Positions 18,057-25,802 of a DNA stretch of 64,000 nucleotides are shown one piece after another. Origin of the DNA: JAWMQL01 sp033283165 (GTDB lineage Bacteria > Pseudomonadota > Gammaproteobacteria > Pseudomonadales > Halieaceae); NCBI GenBank assembly GCA_033283165.1, contig JAWMQL010000001.1, positions 434,001 to 498,000 of the forward strand, read 5' to 3'. Every line of letters begins with the position of its first letter. The stretch's first letter is position 1. Both the position numbers and the translations under genes were made by a program. The notes under the pieces were generated by a model that saw nothing but the letters and a program-made list of their open reading frames with translations, had not been told where the DNA came from and ran no database searches.

Positions 18057-18091
18057 AAGGAGCCCTTGAAGGGGGGCGTGCAGCGCGCGGG

Positions 18092-18119
18092 ATTATAACA
18101 ATCACTCTCCAAAGTGCAA
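18092..18119 (-). promoter_or_regulatory. Sigma70-like promoter of the tRNA-Leu gene
   Basis: On the minus strand TTGCAC (18119-18114) is followed after 16 bases by a perfect TATAAT (18097-18092). Transcription would begin near 18085, about 29 bases before the mature tRNA 5' end. A GC-rich stretch follows the -10, as expected for stringently controlled RNA genes. Confidence 0.7.
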
Positions 18120-18176
18120 TTGGGTGGTGCGAATACGGCGGGAAAGTTGCAGGAGTGGGTTGATTGAGGCTATATC

Positions 18177-18182
18177 TATAAT
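18177..18182 (+). promoter_or_regulatory. Candidate -10 box for the CaCA exchanger gene
   Basis: TATAAT at 18177-18182 lies 83 bases before the GTG start at 18266. No good -35 at 17 bases. An overlapping alternative is TTGCAG (18147-18152), 18 bases, TATATC (18171-18176). Confidence 0.35.
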
Positions 18183-18265
18183 CTGGTGGGAAAACCGGGC
18201 GCAAGGCGGGGCGTGACAATAAAGAGGTACTTCACGAAATTGAGCCAGGTCAGAGGGGTGCTCCG

Positions 18266-19210
18266 GTGCTCCTGATACTGGCCCAGGGGCTGCTGGGCCT
18301 GGCGCTTTTGTACTTTGGCGGGGATGCGCTGGTACGCGGCGCCTGTGAGCTGGCCGCCCGCCTGGGCGTCAGCCCCCTGGCCATCGGCCTGACGGTGGTG
18401 GCCTGTGGCACCAGCGCACCGGAACTGGCCGTTTCACTGGACGCGGTAAGTCGCGGTGCTGATAACCTGGCCCTGGGTAACGTCGTGGGTTCCAATATCG
18501 CCAACCTGGCACTCATTCTGGGCCTCAGTGTGCTGCTGGTGTCGGTGGCCGTGGAAGCCAAGATTTTGCGCATCGATGCGCCCCTGTTGATCATTGTTTC
18601 GCTGGTGTTGGTGTTCATGCTGCGCGACGGGACCATCTCCCGTTTCGAGGGTGGTCTGCTGGTGGCATCGCTGTTGGCTTTCGTCGCGTTTACCTTCTGG
18701 GAGGCACAGCGGGAAGAGGATCGCGTGCAGGAGGAATTGGCAGCGGCGGTGCCCAAAACGCCACCCAATGTCGGTCTGAGTATCGTCGTGCTGGTGTTCG
18801 GTGTCGCCATGTTGGCCCTCGGCGGCCAGCAGTTGGTGTCCGCCGCGCTGGACCTGGCCCGGGCCTTCAGTGTGCCGCAGGTGGTCATTGGACTGACCAT
18901 TGTGGCGGTGGGCACCAGCCTGCCGGAACTTGCCGCCTCGCTGGTGGCCATCGCTCGCGGGCAGCACGAAATCGCAGTGGGAAACGTGATCGGCAGCAAC
19001 CTGTTCAACATCCTTGCTATTCTCGGTATCACCGCCCTGGTGAGCCCATTGAAAGCGGGGCAGATCACCTCCGTCGACCTGGGCCTCATGGTGGCCCTGG
19101 CCGTTTTGCTGGCGGTCCTGTTGCTGGTCCGCCTGCGTCTCGGGAGACCGGAAGGGATACTGCTGCTCGGCGTCTACATGGCGTATAACGGCTGGTTGTT
19201 CCTGCACTAA
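18266..19210 (+). CDS. Calcium/sodium antiporter (CaCA family, YrbG type)
   Basis: 314 residues from a GTG at 18266 with GAGGGGT upstream. The protein is a tandem repeat of two five-helix halves. Each half holds an alpha-repeat signature: GLTVVACGTSAPELAVSL with GNVVGSNIANL in the first, GLTIVAVGTSLPELAASL with GNVIGSNLFNI in the second. The acidic Glu of each GTSxPE motif binds the cation in this family. It exchanges Ca2+ for Na+ or H+ across the inner membrane. It is a single gene between the tRNA and the repeat protein. Confidence 0.92.
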   Translation: MLLILAQGLLGLALLYFGGDALVRGACELAARLGVSPLAIGLTVVACGTSAPELAVSLDAVSRGADNLALGNVVGSNIANLALILGLSVLLVSVAVEAKILRIDAPLLIIVSLVLVFMLRDGTISRFEGGLLVASLLAFVAFTFWEAQREEDRVQEELAAAVPKTPPNVGLSIVVLVFGVAMLALGGQQLVSAALDLARAFSVPQVVIGLTIVAVGTSLPELAASLVAIARGQHEIAVGNVIGSNLFNILAILGITALVSPLKAGQITSVDLGLMVALAVLLAVLLLVRLRLGRPEGILLLGVYMAYNGWLFLH

Positions 19211-19217
19211 CCCCCCC

Positions 19218-19246
19218 TTAAACTCTGGCCGGTTTCACTGTACACT
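19218..19246 (+). promoter_or_regulatory. Candidate promoter before the acidic repeat protein gene
   Basis: TTAAAC (19218-19223), 17 bases, TACACT (19241-19246), 75 bases before the ATG at 19321. The match to the sigma70 consensus is modest. Confidence 0.35.
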
Positions 19247-19320
19247 CCGCGCCTGCTCGCAGGAGTACCAAGGCCGGCCAATGCCGGAATCACAATCTGA
19301 GTATCCATGGAGAAAAGAAC

Positions 19321-19698
19321 ATGGCGATGAAACTGGTCAAGAAGACCGCCGAATACAGTATTTACAAGCGTGGTGATGATCGCTACGCGGTAAAAGGTGC
19401 AGACAAGCAGCCGGTAAACGGTGAGGACAAGGTACGCATTCTGGTCGAGGAAGGCCTGATCAAGGCTGCCCTGCCGGCAGAGCCCGAACCCGAAGTGGCA
19501 GAAGCGGCCGAGGAAACTGCCGCAGAGGAGACTGCCGCAGAGGAGACTGCCGCAGAGGAGACTGCCGCCGAGGAGACTGCCGCCGAGGAAACTACCGCCG
19601 AGGAAACTACCGCCGAGGAAACTACCGCCGAGGAGACTGCCGCCGAGGAGACTGCCGTAGAGGAAACTGCCGCAGAGGAAGCTGAGGAAGACAAGTAA
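19321..19698 (+). CDS. Acidic pentapeptide-repeat protein of unknown function
   Basis: 125 residues; ATG preceded by GGAG-AAAAGAAC. Residues 1-50 form a small basic domain (KLVKKTAEYSIYKRGDDRYAVKG) that looks globular and recurs as a short conserved unit in related bacteria, as far as I recall. Residues from about 62 to 121 are twelve tandem five-residue units of the form AAEET, TAEET or AVEET, giving a very acidic tail. There is no signal peptide. The tail could be an extended, negatively charged linker or a surface that binds cations or proteins. A strong terminator follows, so it is a separate transcription unit. Function unknown. Confidence 0.75.
   Translation: MAMKLVKKTAEYSIYKRGDDRYAVKGADKQPVNGEDKVRILVEEGLIKAALPAEPEPEVAEAAEETAAEETAAEETAAEETAAEETAAEETTAEETTAEETTAEETAAEETAVEETAAEEAEEDK
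19504..19683 (+). repeat. Twelve tandem 15-base units encoding (A/T)-(A/V)-E-E-T
   Basis: Twelve back-to-back 15-base units, for example GCCGCAGAGGAGACT. Variants cluster: units 2-4 are identical, 7-8 are identical (ACC first codon), and unit 9 differs from 7-8 only by GAG for GAA. This grouping suggests recent slippage or unequal exchange. Confidence 0.92.
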
Positions 19699-19719
19699 GT
19701 CTTCTTCAGGAGCCCTGGA

Positions 19720-19745
19720 AAGCCGGCCCTGAGCCGGCTTTTTTC
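19720..19745 (+). terminator. Rho-independent terminator
   Basis: The stem AGCCGGC / GCCGGCT with loop CCTGA is followed by six Ts. It ends the acidic repeat gene and lies just before queA, whose ATG is at 19749, so queA must be expressed by read-through or a promoter inside this region. Confidence 0.88.
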
Positions 19746-19748
19746 GCC

Positions 19749-20807
19749 ATGAAACGCAGCGATTTTCATTTTGATCTGCCACCCGGACTGATCGCCCAGC
19801 ACCCGCTCCCCGAGCGCAGTGGCAGCCGCCTGCTGGTGCTGGACGGTGACAGTGGCGCGATTGCTCACCGGCGTTTTCCAGACCTGCTGGACCAGCTCCG
19901 ACCGGACGACCTGTTGGTGTTCAACGATACCCGGGTCATCCCTGCGCGACTGTTCGGGCAGAAGGAGACCGGTGGCCGGGTTGAGATTCTGTTGGAGCGA
20001 CTTACTGGCACCCACAGTGCCCTGGCTCACGTGCGGGCCAGTAAATCCCCCCGTGTTGGTGCGGTGGTGCGCCTGTCGGCGCGCGCGGGAGAGACGCCAG
20101 GGCCCTTGCAGCTGACGGTAACCGGCCGGGACGAGTCCCTGTTCGAGCTGTCCTCCGCGGGTGGCCCGCCGCTGGTCGATATCCTGAATGCCCTGGGCCA
20201 TATGCCCCTGCCACCCTATATCGAACGGGAAGACGAGGTCGCGGACCGGGAGCGCTACCAGACGGTTTACGCCCGGCGCGAGGGGGCGGTGGCGGCGCCG
20301 ACCGCGGGCCTGCATTTTGACCCGGCGATGTTGGCCAAAGTGGATGCCCTGGGCGTCCGGCGCGAAACTGTGACTCTGCACGTGGGAGCCGGCACCTTCC
20401 AGCCCGTGCGCGCCGAGAACATCGAAGATCACACCATGCACGCCGAGTGGGTGGAGGTCGGCCCGGCAGTGTGTGAGGCCGTGGCCGCAACACGCGTCCG
20501 CGGCGGCCGCGTCGTCGCGGTGGGAACCACCGCGGTGAGGTCGCTTGAGTCGGCCGCTTTGCCGAGCGGTGACCTGCAACCGTTCAGCGGCGATACCGCT
20601 ATTTTCATCTATCCCGGCTATCGTTTTCGGTGTGTAGATGCCATGGTCACCAATTTCCACCTGCCGGAGTCCACCCTGCTCATGCTGGTAAGTGCCTTTG
20701 CCGGCCGTGAGCATATAATGGCAGCCTACGAAAACGCCGTTGCAGAACGCTACCGTTTCTTCAGTTATGGTGACGCCATGTTCATTACCCGCAGGCAGGA
20801 GGCCTGA
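19749..20807 (+). CDS. queA: tRNA preQ1(34) S-adenosylmethionine ribosyltransferase-isomerase QueA
   Basis: 352 residues, the usual length. It starts MKRSDFHFDLPPGLIAQHPL and carries the family blocks LLVFNDTRVIPARLFG, GGRVEILLERL, AAPTAGLHFD and ALHVGAGTF-like LHVGAGTFQPVR. It transfers and isomerises the ribosyl part of SAM onto preQ1 in tRNA to give epoxyqueuosine. tgt, which places preQ1 in the tRNA, begins six bases after its stop, so the pair acts in one pathway. No good ribosome-binding site is obvious between the terminator and the ATG. Confidence 0.97.
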   Translation: MKRSDFHFDLPPGLIAQHPLPERSGSRLLVLDGDSGAIAHRRFPDLLDQLRPDDLLVFNDTRVIPARLFGQKETGGRVEILLERLTGTHSALAHVRASKSPRVGAVVRLSARAGETPGPLQLTVTGRDESLFELSSAGGPPLVDILNALGHMPLPPYIEREDEVADRERYQTVYARREGAVAAPTAGLHFDPAMLAKVDALGVRRETVTLHVGAGTFQPVRAENIEDHTMHAEWVEVGPAVCEAVAATRVRGGRVVAVGTTAVRSLESAALPSGDLQPFSGDTAIFIYPGYRFRCVDAMVTNFHLPESTLLMLVSAFAGREHIMAAYENAVAERYRFFSYGDAMFITRRQEA

Positions 20808-20813
20808 GCCCGT

Positions 20814-21935
20814 ATGTCCCGTGAATGCCGGATGCAGTTCGAACTGCTGGCGGAGGATGGCAATGCCCGTCGCGGACGACTGATCTTTCCCCGTGGCACG
20901 GTGGAAACCCCGGCCTTCATGCCTGTGGGCACCTACGGCACGGTCAAGGGCATGCTGCCGCGTGACATCCGCGATACCGGCGCCGAAATCATTCTCGGCA
21001 ACACGTTTCACCTGTTCCTGCGTCCCGGCACCGACATCATTGAGCAACATGGCGGACTGCACGAGTTTATGCACTGGGACGGGCCGATACTCACGGACTC
21101 CGGCGGGTTCCAGGTATTCAGCCTTGGCGACATGCGCAAAATTTCCGAGGAGGGGGTCAGGTTCCAGTCGCCGGTAGACGGTTCTCCGGTTTTCCTGGAT
21201 CCGGAGACGTCCATGGCCATTCAGCGCAGCCTGGGCTCGGATGTCGTAATGATTTTTGATGAGTGCACGCCGTACCCGGCGAGCGAGCAGGAAGCCCGTG
21301 AGTCCATGGAGCTGTCCCTGCGCTGGGCCGGGCGCAGCAAGATAGCGCACGGGGATAGTTCAGCGGCGCTGTTCGGCATCGTGCAGGGCGGCATGTTTCC
21401 CCAACTACGCCAGGTTTCCCTGAACGGGCTGGTGGCACTGGACTTCGACGGCTATGCGATCGGTGGCCTGTCTGTGGGGGAACCCAAGGAAGAAATGATG
21501 GCGGTGCTGGAGGTCATGCAGCCCATCATGCCGACGGATAGACCGCGCTACCTGATGGGGGTGGGGACGCCCGCCGACCTGCTGGAGGGGGCGCGTCGCG
21601 GGGTGGATATGTTCGATTGCGTGATGCCGACCCGCAATGCACGGAACGGTAATCTGTTTACCTCGCGCGGCCAGTTGAAATTGCGCAACGCCCGCCACAA
21701 GACCAGCACGCTCCCGCTGGACGAGGAATGTCAATGCTATACCTGCCAGAATTTCAGTCGTGCCTACCTGCACCACCTGGACAAGTGTAACGAGATTCTC
21801 GGTTCCCAGTTAAATACAATTCATAACCTGTACTACTACCAGCAGCATATGGCGCGGATTCGAAGCGCGATTGAGGAGGGTGAACTGGACCGGTTCGCCG
21901 ACGAGTTCTACCGGCTGCAGGCTGAGGGGGTGTAG
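20814..21935 (+). CDS. tgt: tRNA-guanine transglycosylase Tgt
   Basis: 373 residues. The nucleophile Asp and substrate region lie in TDSGGFQVFSL and GVDMFDCVMPTRNARNG, and the zinc site is C-x-C-x2-C in CQCYTCQNF with a His in LHHLDKC, all as in bacterial Tgt. It swaps G34 for preQ1 in tRNAs for Asp, Asn, His and Tyr. The Tgt start at 20814 (ATG) is followed by RECRMQFELL; a few residues longer than E. coli at the N-terminus. The yajC-secD-secF genes that often follow tgt are absent; instead four small genes follow with overlapping ends. Confidence 0.97.
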   Translation: MSRECRMQFELLAEDGNARRGRLIFPRGTVETPAFMPVGTYGTVKGMLPRDIRDTGAEIILGNTFHLFLRPGTDIIEQHGGLHEFMHWDGPILTDSGGFQVFSLGDMRKISEEGVRFQSPVDGSPVFLDPETSMAIQRSLGSDVVMIFDECTPYPASEQEARESMELSLRWAGRSKIAHGDSSAALFGIVQGGMFPQLRQVSLNGLVALDFDGYAIGGLSVGEPKEEMMAVLEVMQPIMPTDRPRYLMGVGTPADLLEGARRGVDMFDCVMPTRNARNGNLFTSRGQLKLRNARHKTSTLPLDEECQCYTCQNFSRAYLHHLDKCNEILGSQLNTIHNLYYYQQHMARIRSAIEEGELDRFADEFYRLQAEGV

Positions 21936-22259
21936 GTGTACAAGCTGTGTTTTTATGTACCCGCGGAGCACCTCGAATCGGTTAAGAACGCCGTTTTCGA
22001 CGCCGGGGCGGGCCGAATCGGCGACTACGATCGCTGTTGCTGGCAGGTCGCCGGCACCGGCCAGTTCCGGCCACTGGAGGGCAGCGACCCTTTTATTGGC
22101 GCAACCGGAGAACTGGAGCGGGTGCCGGAGTACCGCGTGGAGATGGTCTGCGCGCCGGAGTATATTGCCGCGGCCGTGTCCGCCCTGCAGTCCGCACACC
22201 CCTATGAAGAGCCCGCCTGGGACGTGGTCGCCCTGGTCACCGACTACCGGGATGCCTGA
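21936..22259 (+). CDS. NIF3-related small protein (YqfO C-terminal-domain type)
   Basis: 107 residues starting at the GTG that directly abuts the tgt stop codon. It is a single alpha/beta domain similar to the insertion domain of NIF3/YqfO proteins, with KLCFYVPAEHLESVKNAVFDAGAGRIGDYD and a C-terminal PYEEPAWDVV motif. The fold is related to CutA/PII. No catalytic role is known. Its reading frame ends 8 bases inside the next gene, so translation is probably coupled. Confidence 0.82.
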   Translation: MYKLCFYVPAEHLESVKNAVFDAGAGRIGDYDRCCWQVAGTGQFRPLEGSDPFIGATGELERVPEYRVEMVCAPEYIAAAVSALQSAHPYEEPAWDVVALVTDYRDA

Positions 22260-22851
22260 GGTGGACGTGTTTTCGCGCTTGCGCGACAGTTTGCCCCTGC
22301 GCCGGGCGGACTGGCGAGGCGAGGGTCGCCAGGCCGGTGTGCTGGTGGCCCTCAGCGACGAGGCCGAGCCCCGGGTACTGCTCGGGCGGCGGGCCCTGCA
22401 TCTGCCCCTGCACCCGGGCGAGATCGCATTCCCCGGCGGTAAACGTGAACCGTGTGATGCGGGTATGTGGGATACCGCCCTGCGAGAGAGTTTCGAGGAG
22501 GTGGGGCTGACCGAGGACCTGGTGGAGCCCCTGGGAGAGTTGCCCCAGCTGGTGACCCGCTCGGAATTCGAGGTATATCCCTGCGTGGCCCGGGTGCCAG
22601 CGGAACTGGAACTTCGGGTCGACCCTGGAGAATTTGACAGCGTCTTCAGGCCGACCCTGGCCCTGTTCGCCGAGCACCGACGATTCAGGCTGGAGCGGAT
22701 GTCGGACGGGGTGCGGGAGCGAATGGTTCCCCACTACCAGGTGGGCGAAGACAATGTCTGGGGAGTCACCGCGGCAGTGCTGGCACAACTGGCCAACCTC
22801 GCCTACGATGCGGGGCTGGATTTGCAACGAGACTGGACGGACAAACCATGA
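22252..22851 (+). CDS. CoA pyrophosphatase (Nudix hydrolase, NudL type)
   Basis: 199 residues from the ATG at 22252, overlapping the previous stop by 8 bases. The Nudix box reads GGKREPCDAGMWDTALRESFEEVGL-like across about residues 59-83, with the REx2EEVG core intact, preceded by LHLPLHPGEIAFPGG, which is the CoA-specific UPF0035 motif. It cleaves CoA to phosphopantetheine and adenosine 3',5'-bisphosphate. It is the second of four tightly overlapping small genes after tgt. Confidence 0.9.
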   Translation: MPEVDVFSRLRDSLPLRRADWRGEGRQAGVLVALSDEAEPRVLLGRRALHLPLHPGEIAFPGGKREPCDAGMWDTALRESFEEVGLTEDLVEPLGELPQLVTRSEFEVYPCVARVPAELELRVDPGEFDSVFRPTLALFAEHRRFRLERMSDGVRERMVPHYQVGEDNVWGVTAAVLAQLANLAYDAGLDLQRDWTDKP

Positions 22852-23372
22852 AGTATTCACTCGGAGGGAAGGCTCCCCGCCTGGTCGGTGAGGGGCACTT
22901 TATCGCGCCCAATGCCGCGGTGATCGGGGATGTGATCCTGCATCCCAACAGCAGCGTGTGGTTCTCCTGCACCCTGCGCGGAGACGCCGACCAGATAGAA
23001 ATCGGCGCGGGCACCAATATCCAGGATGGCACGGTGATTCACGCAGATCCGGGATACCCCACCCGGGTCGGCGAGAACGTCACCGTGGGCCACTGTGCCA
23101 TGTTGCACGGGTGTACCATCGGTGACGGCAGCCTCGTGGGCATCGGGGCAGTGGTGTTGAATGGAGCGCGGGTCGGCAAGGGTTGCCTGATTGGAGCCAA
23201 TGCTCTGGTCACCGAGGGCATGGAGATTCCCGACGGCTCCATGGTGCTGGGGGCACCGGCCCGGGTCAAGCGTACCCTGACAGCGGAGCAACAGCTCGGG
23301 CTGATGCACAACGCGGATCACTACATGGGCAATGCGCGTCGCTACCTGTCCGACCTGGAGGCCGTGGAGTGA
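22848..23372 (+). CDS. Gamma-class carbonic anhydrase family protein
   Basis: 174 residues; the ATG overlaps the upstream TGA (ATGA). It is a left-handed beta-helix built from hexapeptide-like repeats. The three zinc-site histidines are visible: one in GTVIHADPGYPT and two in VGHCAMLHG. Homologues (PaaY, YrdA, CaiE) either hydrate CO2 or have thioesterase-like roles. The catalytic Glu pair of the archaeal Cam enzyme is not clearly present. Cytoplasmic, likely a trimer. It is co-transcribed with neighbouring small genes. Confidence 0.9.
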   Translation: MKYSLGGKAPRLVGEGHFIAPNAAVIGDVILHPNSSVWFSCTLRGDADQIEIGAGTNIQDGTVIHADPGYPTRVGENVTVGHCAMLHGCTIGDGSLVGIGAVVLNGARVGKGCLIGANALVTEGMEIPDGSMVLGAPARVKRTLTAEQQLGLMHNADHYMGNARRYLSDLEAVE

Positions 23373-23554
23373 ACGAGGTTCCCTCGCCCTGCGTGAGTAT
23401 TTGTGCCCTGGATGAAAAGGATATTTGCCGGGGGTGCTTTCGTAGTGGCAGTGAAATTACCGAGTGGTTCTTCGCCAGCGAAGACCAGAAACGCAATATC
23501 CTGCGCCAGGCGGAGCAGCGCCGCCAGACGGCGACCCGTTTCCGCCTGACCTAG
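23369..23554 (+). CDS. DUF1289 family small protein
   Basis: 61 residues from a GTG overlapping the upstream stop by 4 bases (GTGA). It carries the DUF1289 cysteine motif SPCVSIC-LDEKDICRGCFR, with four cysteines spaced for metal binding, and an EITEWFF segment. The family is common in proteobacteria and of unknown function. Its stop codon sits on a CTAG palindrome shared with the stop codon of the convergent corB-like gene, so the two coding regions overlap by 4 bases. Confidence 0.9.
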   Translation: MNEVPSPCVSICALDEKDICRGCFRSGSEITEWFFASEDQKRNILRQAEQRRQTATRFRLT

Positions 23555-24810
23555 TCGGCTTCCCGGGCGCGCACCGACTGCACCACATTGCTTTCGAGTT
23601 TCAGGATTTCGAGCTGGTAGCCGGCGATAGTGAGGCCGACATTGGCGTCCGGAAAGGACTCCAGGTATTCCAGGATAAGGCCGCTGAGGGTTTTGGGGCC
23701 GTCCGTGGGCAGTGCCCAGCCCAGCGACTTGTTGATTTCGCGGATACTGGCGGTACCGTTGATGATGAAAGCCCCGTCGCGTTGCGGGAAAATATTATCC
23801 TCGGTCTCGGTGAGGTTGGAGGTAAACTCGCCGACGATCTCCTCCAGGATGTCTTCCAGGGCTACCACGCCGAGCACATCGCCGTACTCGTCCACCACCA
23901 CGCCCAGGCGCAACTGCTTCTGCTGGAAGTTCAGCAGTTGCGTGTGCAATGGTGTGCTCTCCGGGACAAAGTAGGGTTTCTCCATTTCCCTTTCCAGAGC
24001 GGCGCGATCGAGGCCCTGTTTGTCGATGACGCGGCTGATATTGCGCATGTGCAGTACGCCGACGATATTATTTATGTCCTCGCGCCAAACCGGCAGGCGG
24101 GTGTAGGAGCTGTTCTGGATGCAGCGCAAAATTTCGTCATCCTCGTCATCGAGGTCGATGCCGTATACCTCGTTGCGCTGGATCATGATGTCGTCGACGG
24201 TGACCTCCTCGAGGTCGAGGATATTCAACAGCATGCTGCGGTGGCGAACGGGGATCAACTGCCCGGCGTCCGTCACGATGGTGCGCAATTCCTCCGATGA
24301 GACATGCTCGTCATCCGCATGGCGCGCGATGTCGAGCCCCAGCATTTTCAACAGACCGTTGGTGACCAGGTTTACGCCGGCAACTACCGGGTAGAGAACT
24401 TTCAGCAGCGGCAACAGCACCAGGCTGGCGGGGAAGGCGACTCTCTCCGGGTATATGGCGGCGATGGTCTTCGGCGTGATCTCGGCAAATATCAGTATTA
24501 CCAGGGTCAATAGCAGGGTGGCGATGACGATGCCCGCGTCACCCCAGAGGCGGATGGCAACCACGGTGGCGACCGCGGAGGCGAAAATATTCACCAGGTT
24601 GTTACCTATGAGAATCAACCCGATCAGGCGGTCGGGCCGCTCCAGTAATTTGCCGGCCCGGCGCGCGCCCCGGTGATTGTTTTTCTGCAGGTGTTTCAGT
24701 CGGTAGCGATTGAGGGACATCATGCCGGTTTCAGAGCTCGAAAAGAAACCGGACAGTAGAATCAATGCTGCAAGAACCGCGAACAGGATACCCAGCGGTG
24801 CGTCGTTCAA
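23551..24810 (-). CDS. HlyC/CorC family transporter (CNNM/CorB)
   Basis: 419 residues from a TTG at 24808-24810. An N-terminal CNNM domain with four hydrophobic segments begins MND-PLGILFAVLAALILLSGFFSSSETG, the SxxSETG motif being typical of CNNM proteins. A cytoplasmic CBS-domain pair follows (VDDIMIQRNEVYGIDL; YFVPESTPLHTQLLNFQQK), then a CorC/HlyC domain with DEYGDVLGVVALEDILEEIVGE. The family is linked to magnesium and cobalt efflux. It is in a divergent cluster with ccsA upstream of ffh, as in many gammaproteobacteria. The start has only a weak ribosome-binding site. Confidence 0.88.
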   Translation of the reverse strand: MNDAPLGILFAVLAALILLSGFFSSSETGMMSLNRYRLKHLQKNNHRGARRAGKLLERPDRLIGLILIGNNLVNIFASAVATVVAIRLWGDAGIVIATLLLTLVILIFAEITPKTIAAIYPERVAFPASLVLLPLLKVLYPVVAGVNLVTNGLLKMLGLDIARHADDEHVSSEELRTIVTDAGQLIPVRHRSMLLNILDLEEVTVDDIMIQRNEVYGIDLDDEDDEILRCIQNSSYTRLPVWREDINNIVGVLHMRNISRVIDKQGLDRAALEREMEKPYFVPESTPLHTQLLNFQQKQLRLGVVVDEYGDVLGVVALEDILEEIVGEFTSNLTETEDNIFPQRDGAFIINGTASIREINKSLGWALPTDGPKTLSGLILEYLESFPDANVGLTIAGYQLEILKLESNVVQSVRAREAD

Positions 24811-24901
24811 AGGGAGAGTTAACTCCGTGGAAGGTCAGGAGGGACTATCTTGAAGAAAAAGCAGCGGTCGGGCAAGCCCTCAACATCGCCTCTTTGCAGG
24901 C

Positions 24902-25705
24902 TCATGGAGACTGCAAAACCAGTTCCAGAACCAGTTTTGAACCGAAAAACGCCAGCATCAGCAGGATAAAACCCGCCAGGGTCAACCTTACCGCGGTCTG
25001 TGCCCGCCAGCCGAGTTGATAGTGCCCCCACAACAGAAGCGAAAACAGCAGCCAGGCGAGTATGGTCAGCACCGTCTTGTGAACCAGGTGTTGGGCGAAG
25101 ATGTCCTCGATGAAAATGAAGCCTGAAACAATAGAAACGGTTAGCAGGATGACGCCCACCAGCAGCAGTTCAAACAGCATCGATTCCATCAGCTGCAATG
25201 GCGGCAGAATCTGTACCACGCCCCGGGTGTGGCGATGACGCAACTGGTAATCCTGCAGTGCCACCAGGCCCGACTGGATTGCCGCCAGGGTCAGTACCGA
25301 GTAGGCCAGGATGGAACTGCCGATGTGCAACAGCATGCCACCGTCCAGGGTCGACTGGTGGGTCGAGGTGGCCGGTGCAAAGGCCGAGACCAGAACCGAC
25401 AGGGCGGACAGTGGAAACAGTATCACCAGCAGGTTTTGCAGCGGCCGACGCAACAGTGACACGACACAGGCCACATTGATTACCAGGAAGATCAGGGCCG
25501 AGATCTTGTAAAATCCCAGGTGCACGCCGCCGCCGGTGAATACACTGTTCCAGGCGACCACCGCGTGGCACAGCAACGCCACCAGCGCCAGGCCGAAAAC
25601 CCCGCGGTCCAGCTGTTTCCTGTCCTGGCTTATGTGCAGCAATTGCAGACCGGTCGCAGCCAGGTAAAGCAGGGCAGCGACTGGGGCGAGAACGGTGATT
25701 GACAT
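24902..25705 (-). CDS. CcsA-type (YpjD) cytochrome c assembly-like membrane protein
   Basis: 267 residues starting at ATG 25703-25705. Eight hydrophobic helices and a single WxWD-like short segment are replaced here by the YpjD pattern. GMLLHIGSSILAYSVLTLAAIQSG and DYQLRHRH lie in the middle, HLVHKTVLTILAWLLFSLLLWGHY near the end; the two conserved histidines of the HemX/YpjD family, LLHIG and HKTVL, are both there. The exact function is uncertain. It is the usual divergent neighbour of ffh. The gap between it and ffh is 97 bases, and both promoters may lie there. Confidence 0.82.
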   Translation of the reverse strand: MSITVLAPVAALLYLAATGLQLLHISQDRKQLDRGVFGLALVALLCHAVVAWNSVFTGGGVHLGFYKISALIFLVINVACVVSLLRRPLQNLLVILFPLSALSVLVSAFAPATSTHQSTLDGGMLLHIGSSILAYSVLTLAAIQSGLVALQDYQLRHRHTRGVVQILPPLQLMESMLFELLLVGVILLTVSIVSGFIFIEDIFAQHLVHKTVLTILAWLLFSLLLWGHYQLGWRAQTAVRLTLAGFILLMLAFFGSKLVLELVLQSP

Positions 25706-25709
25706 CGGC

Positions 25710-25738
25710 TTGGGGGAAGCGTCCCGGTGACGTATACT
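25710..25738 (+). promoter_or_regulatory. Candidate promoter of ffh
   Basis: TTGGGG (25710-25715), 17 bases, TATACT (25733-25738) on the plus strand, about 65 bases before the ffh ATG. The -10 is good, the -35 is only partial. Confidence 0.5.
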
Positions 25739-25802
25739 TCGGCCCTTTGTACCGATTTGTCCCCTGTTTAGCAAGCAGCGGACCCTGTTTGAGATATTTC
25801 CC

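Noticed and set aside
19383..19782. Minus-strand GSLLGG-type repeat protein as a pentapeptide-repeat gene
   Set aside because: It is the antisense of the AAEET repeat; no start, no ribosome-binding site and no natural ends.
19383..21350. A 655-codon open frame on the minus strand across the AAEET repeat and queA/tgt
   Set aside because: It is the antisense of the repeat gene, queA and tgt. Its low-complexity part comes from the 15-base repeat, and the rest has no domain motifs.
21936..22259. Gene after tgt as yajC
   Set aside because: The protein has no membrane helix and shows the NIF3/YqfO-type PYEEPAWDVV motif.
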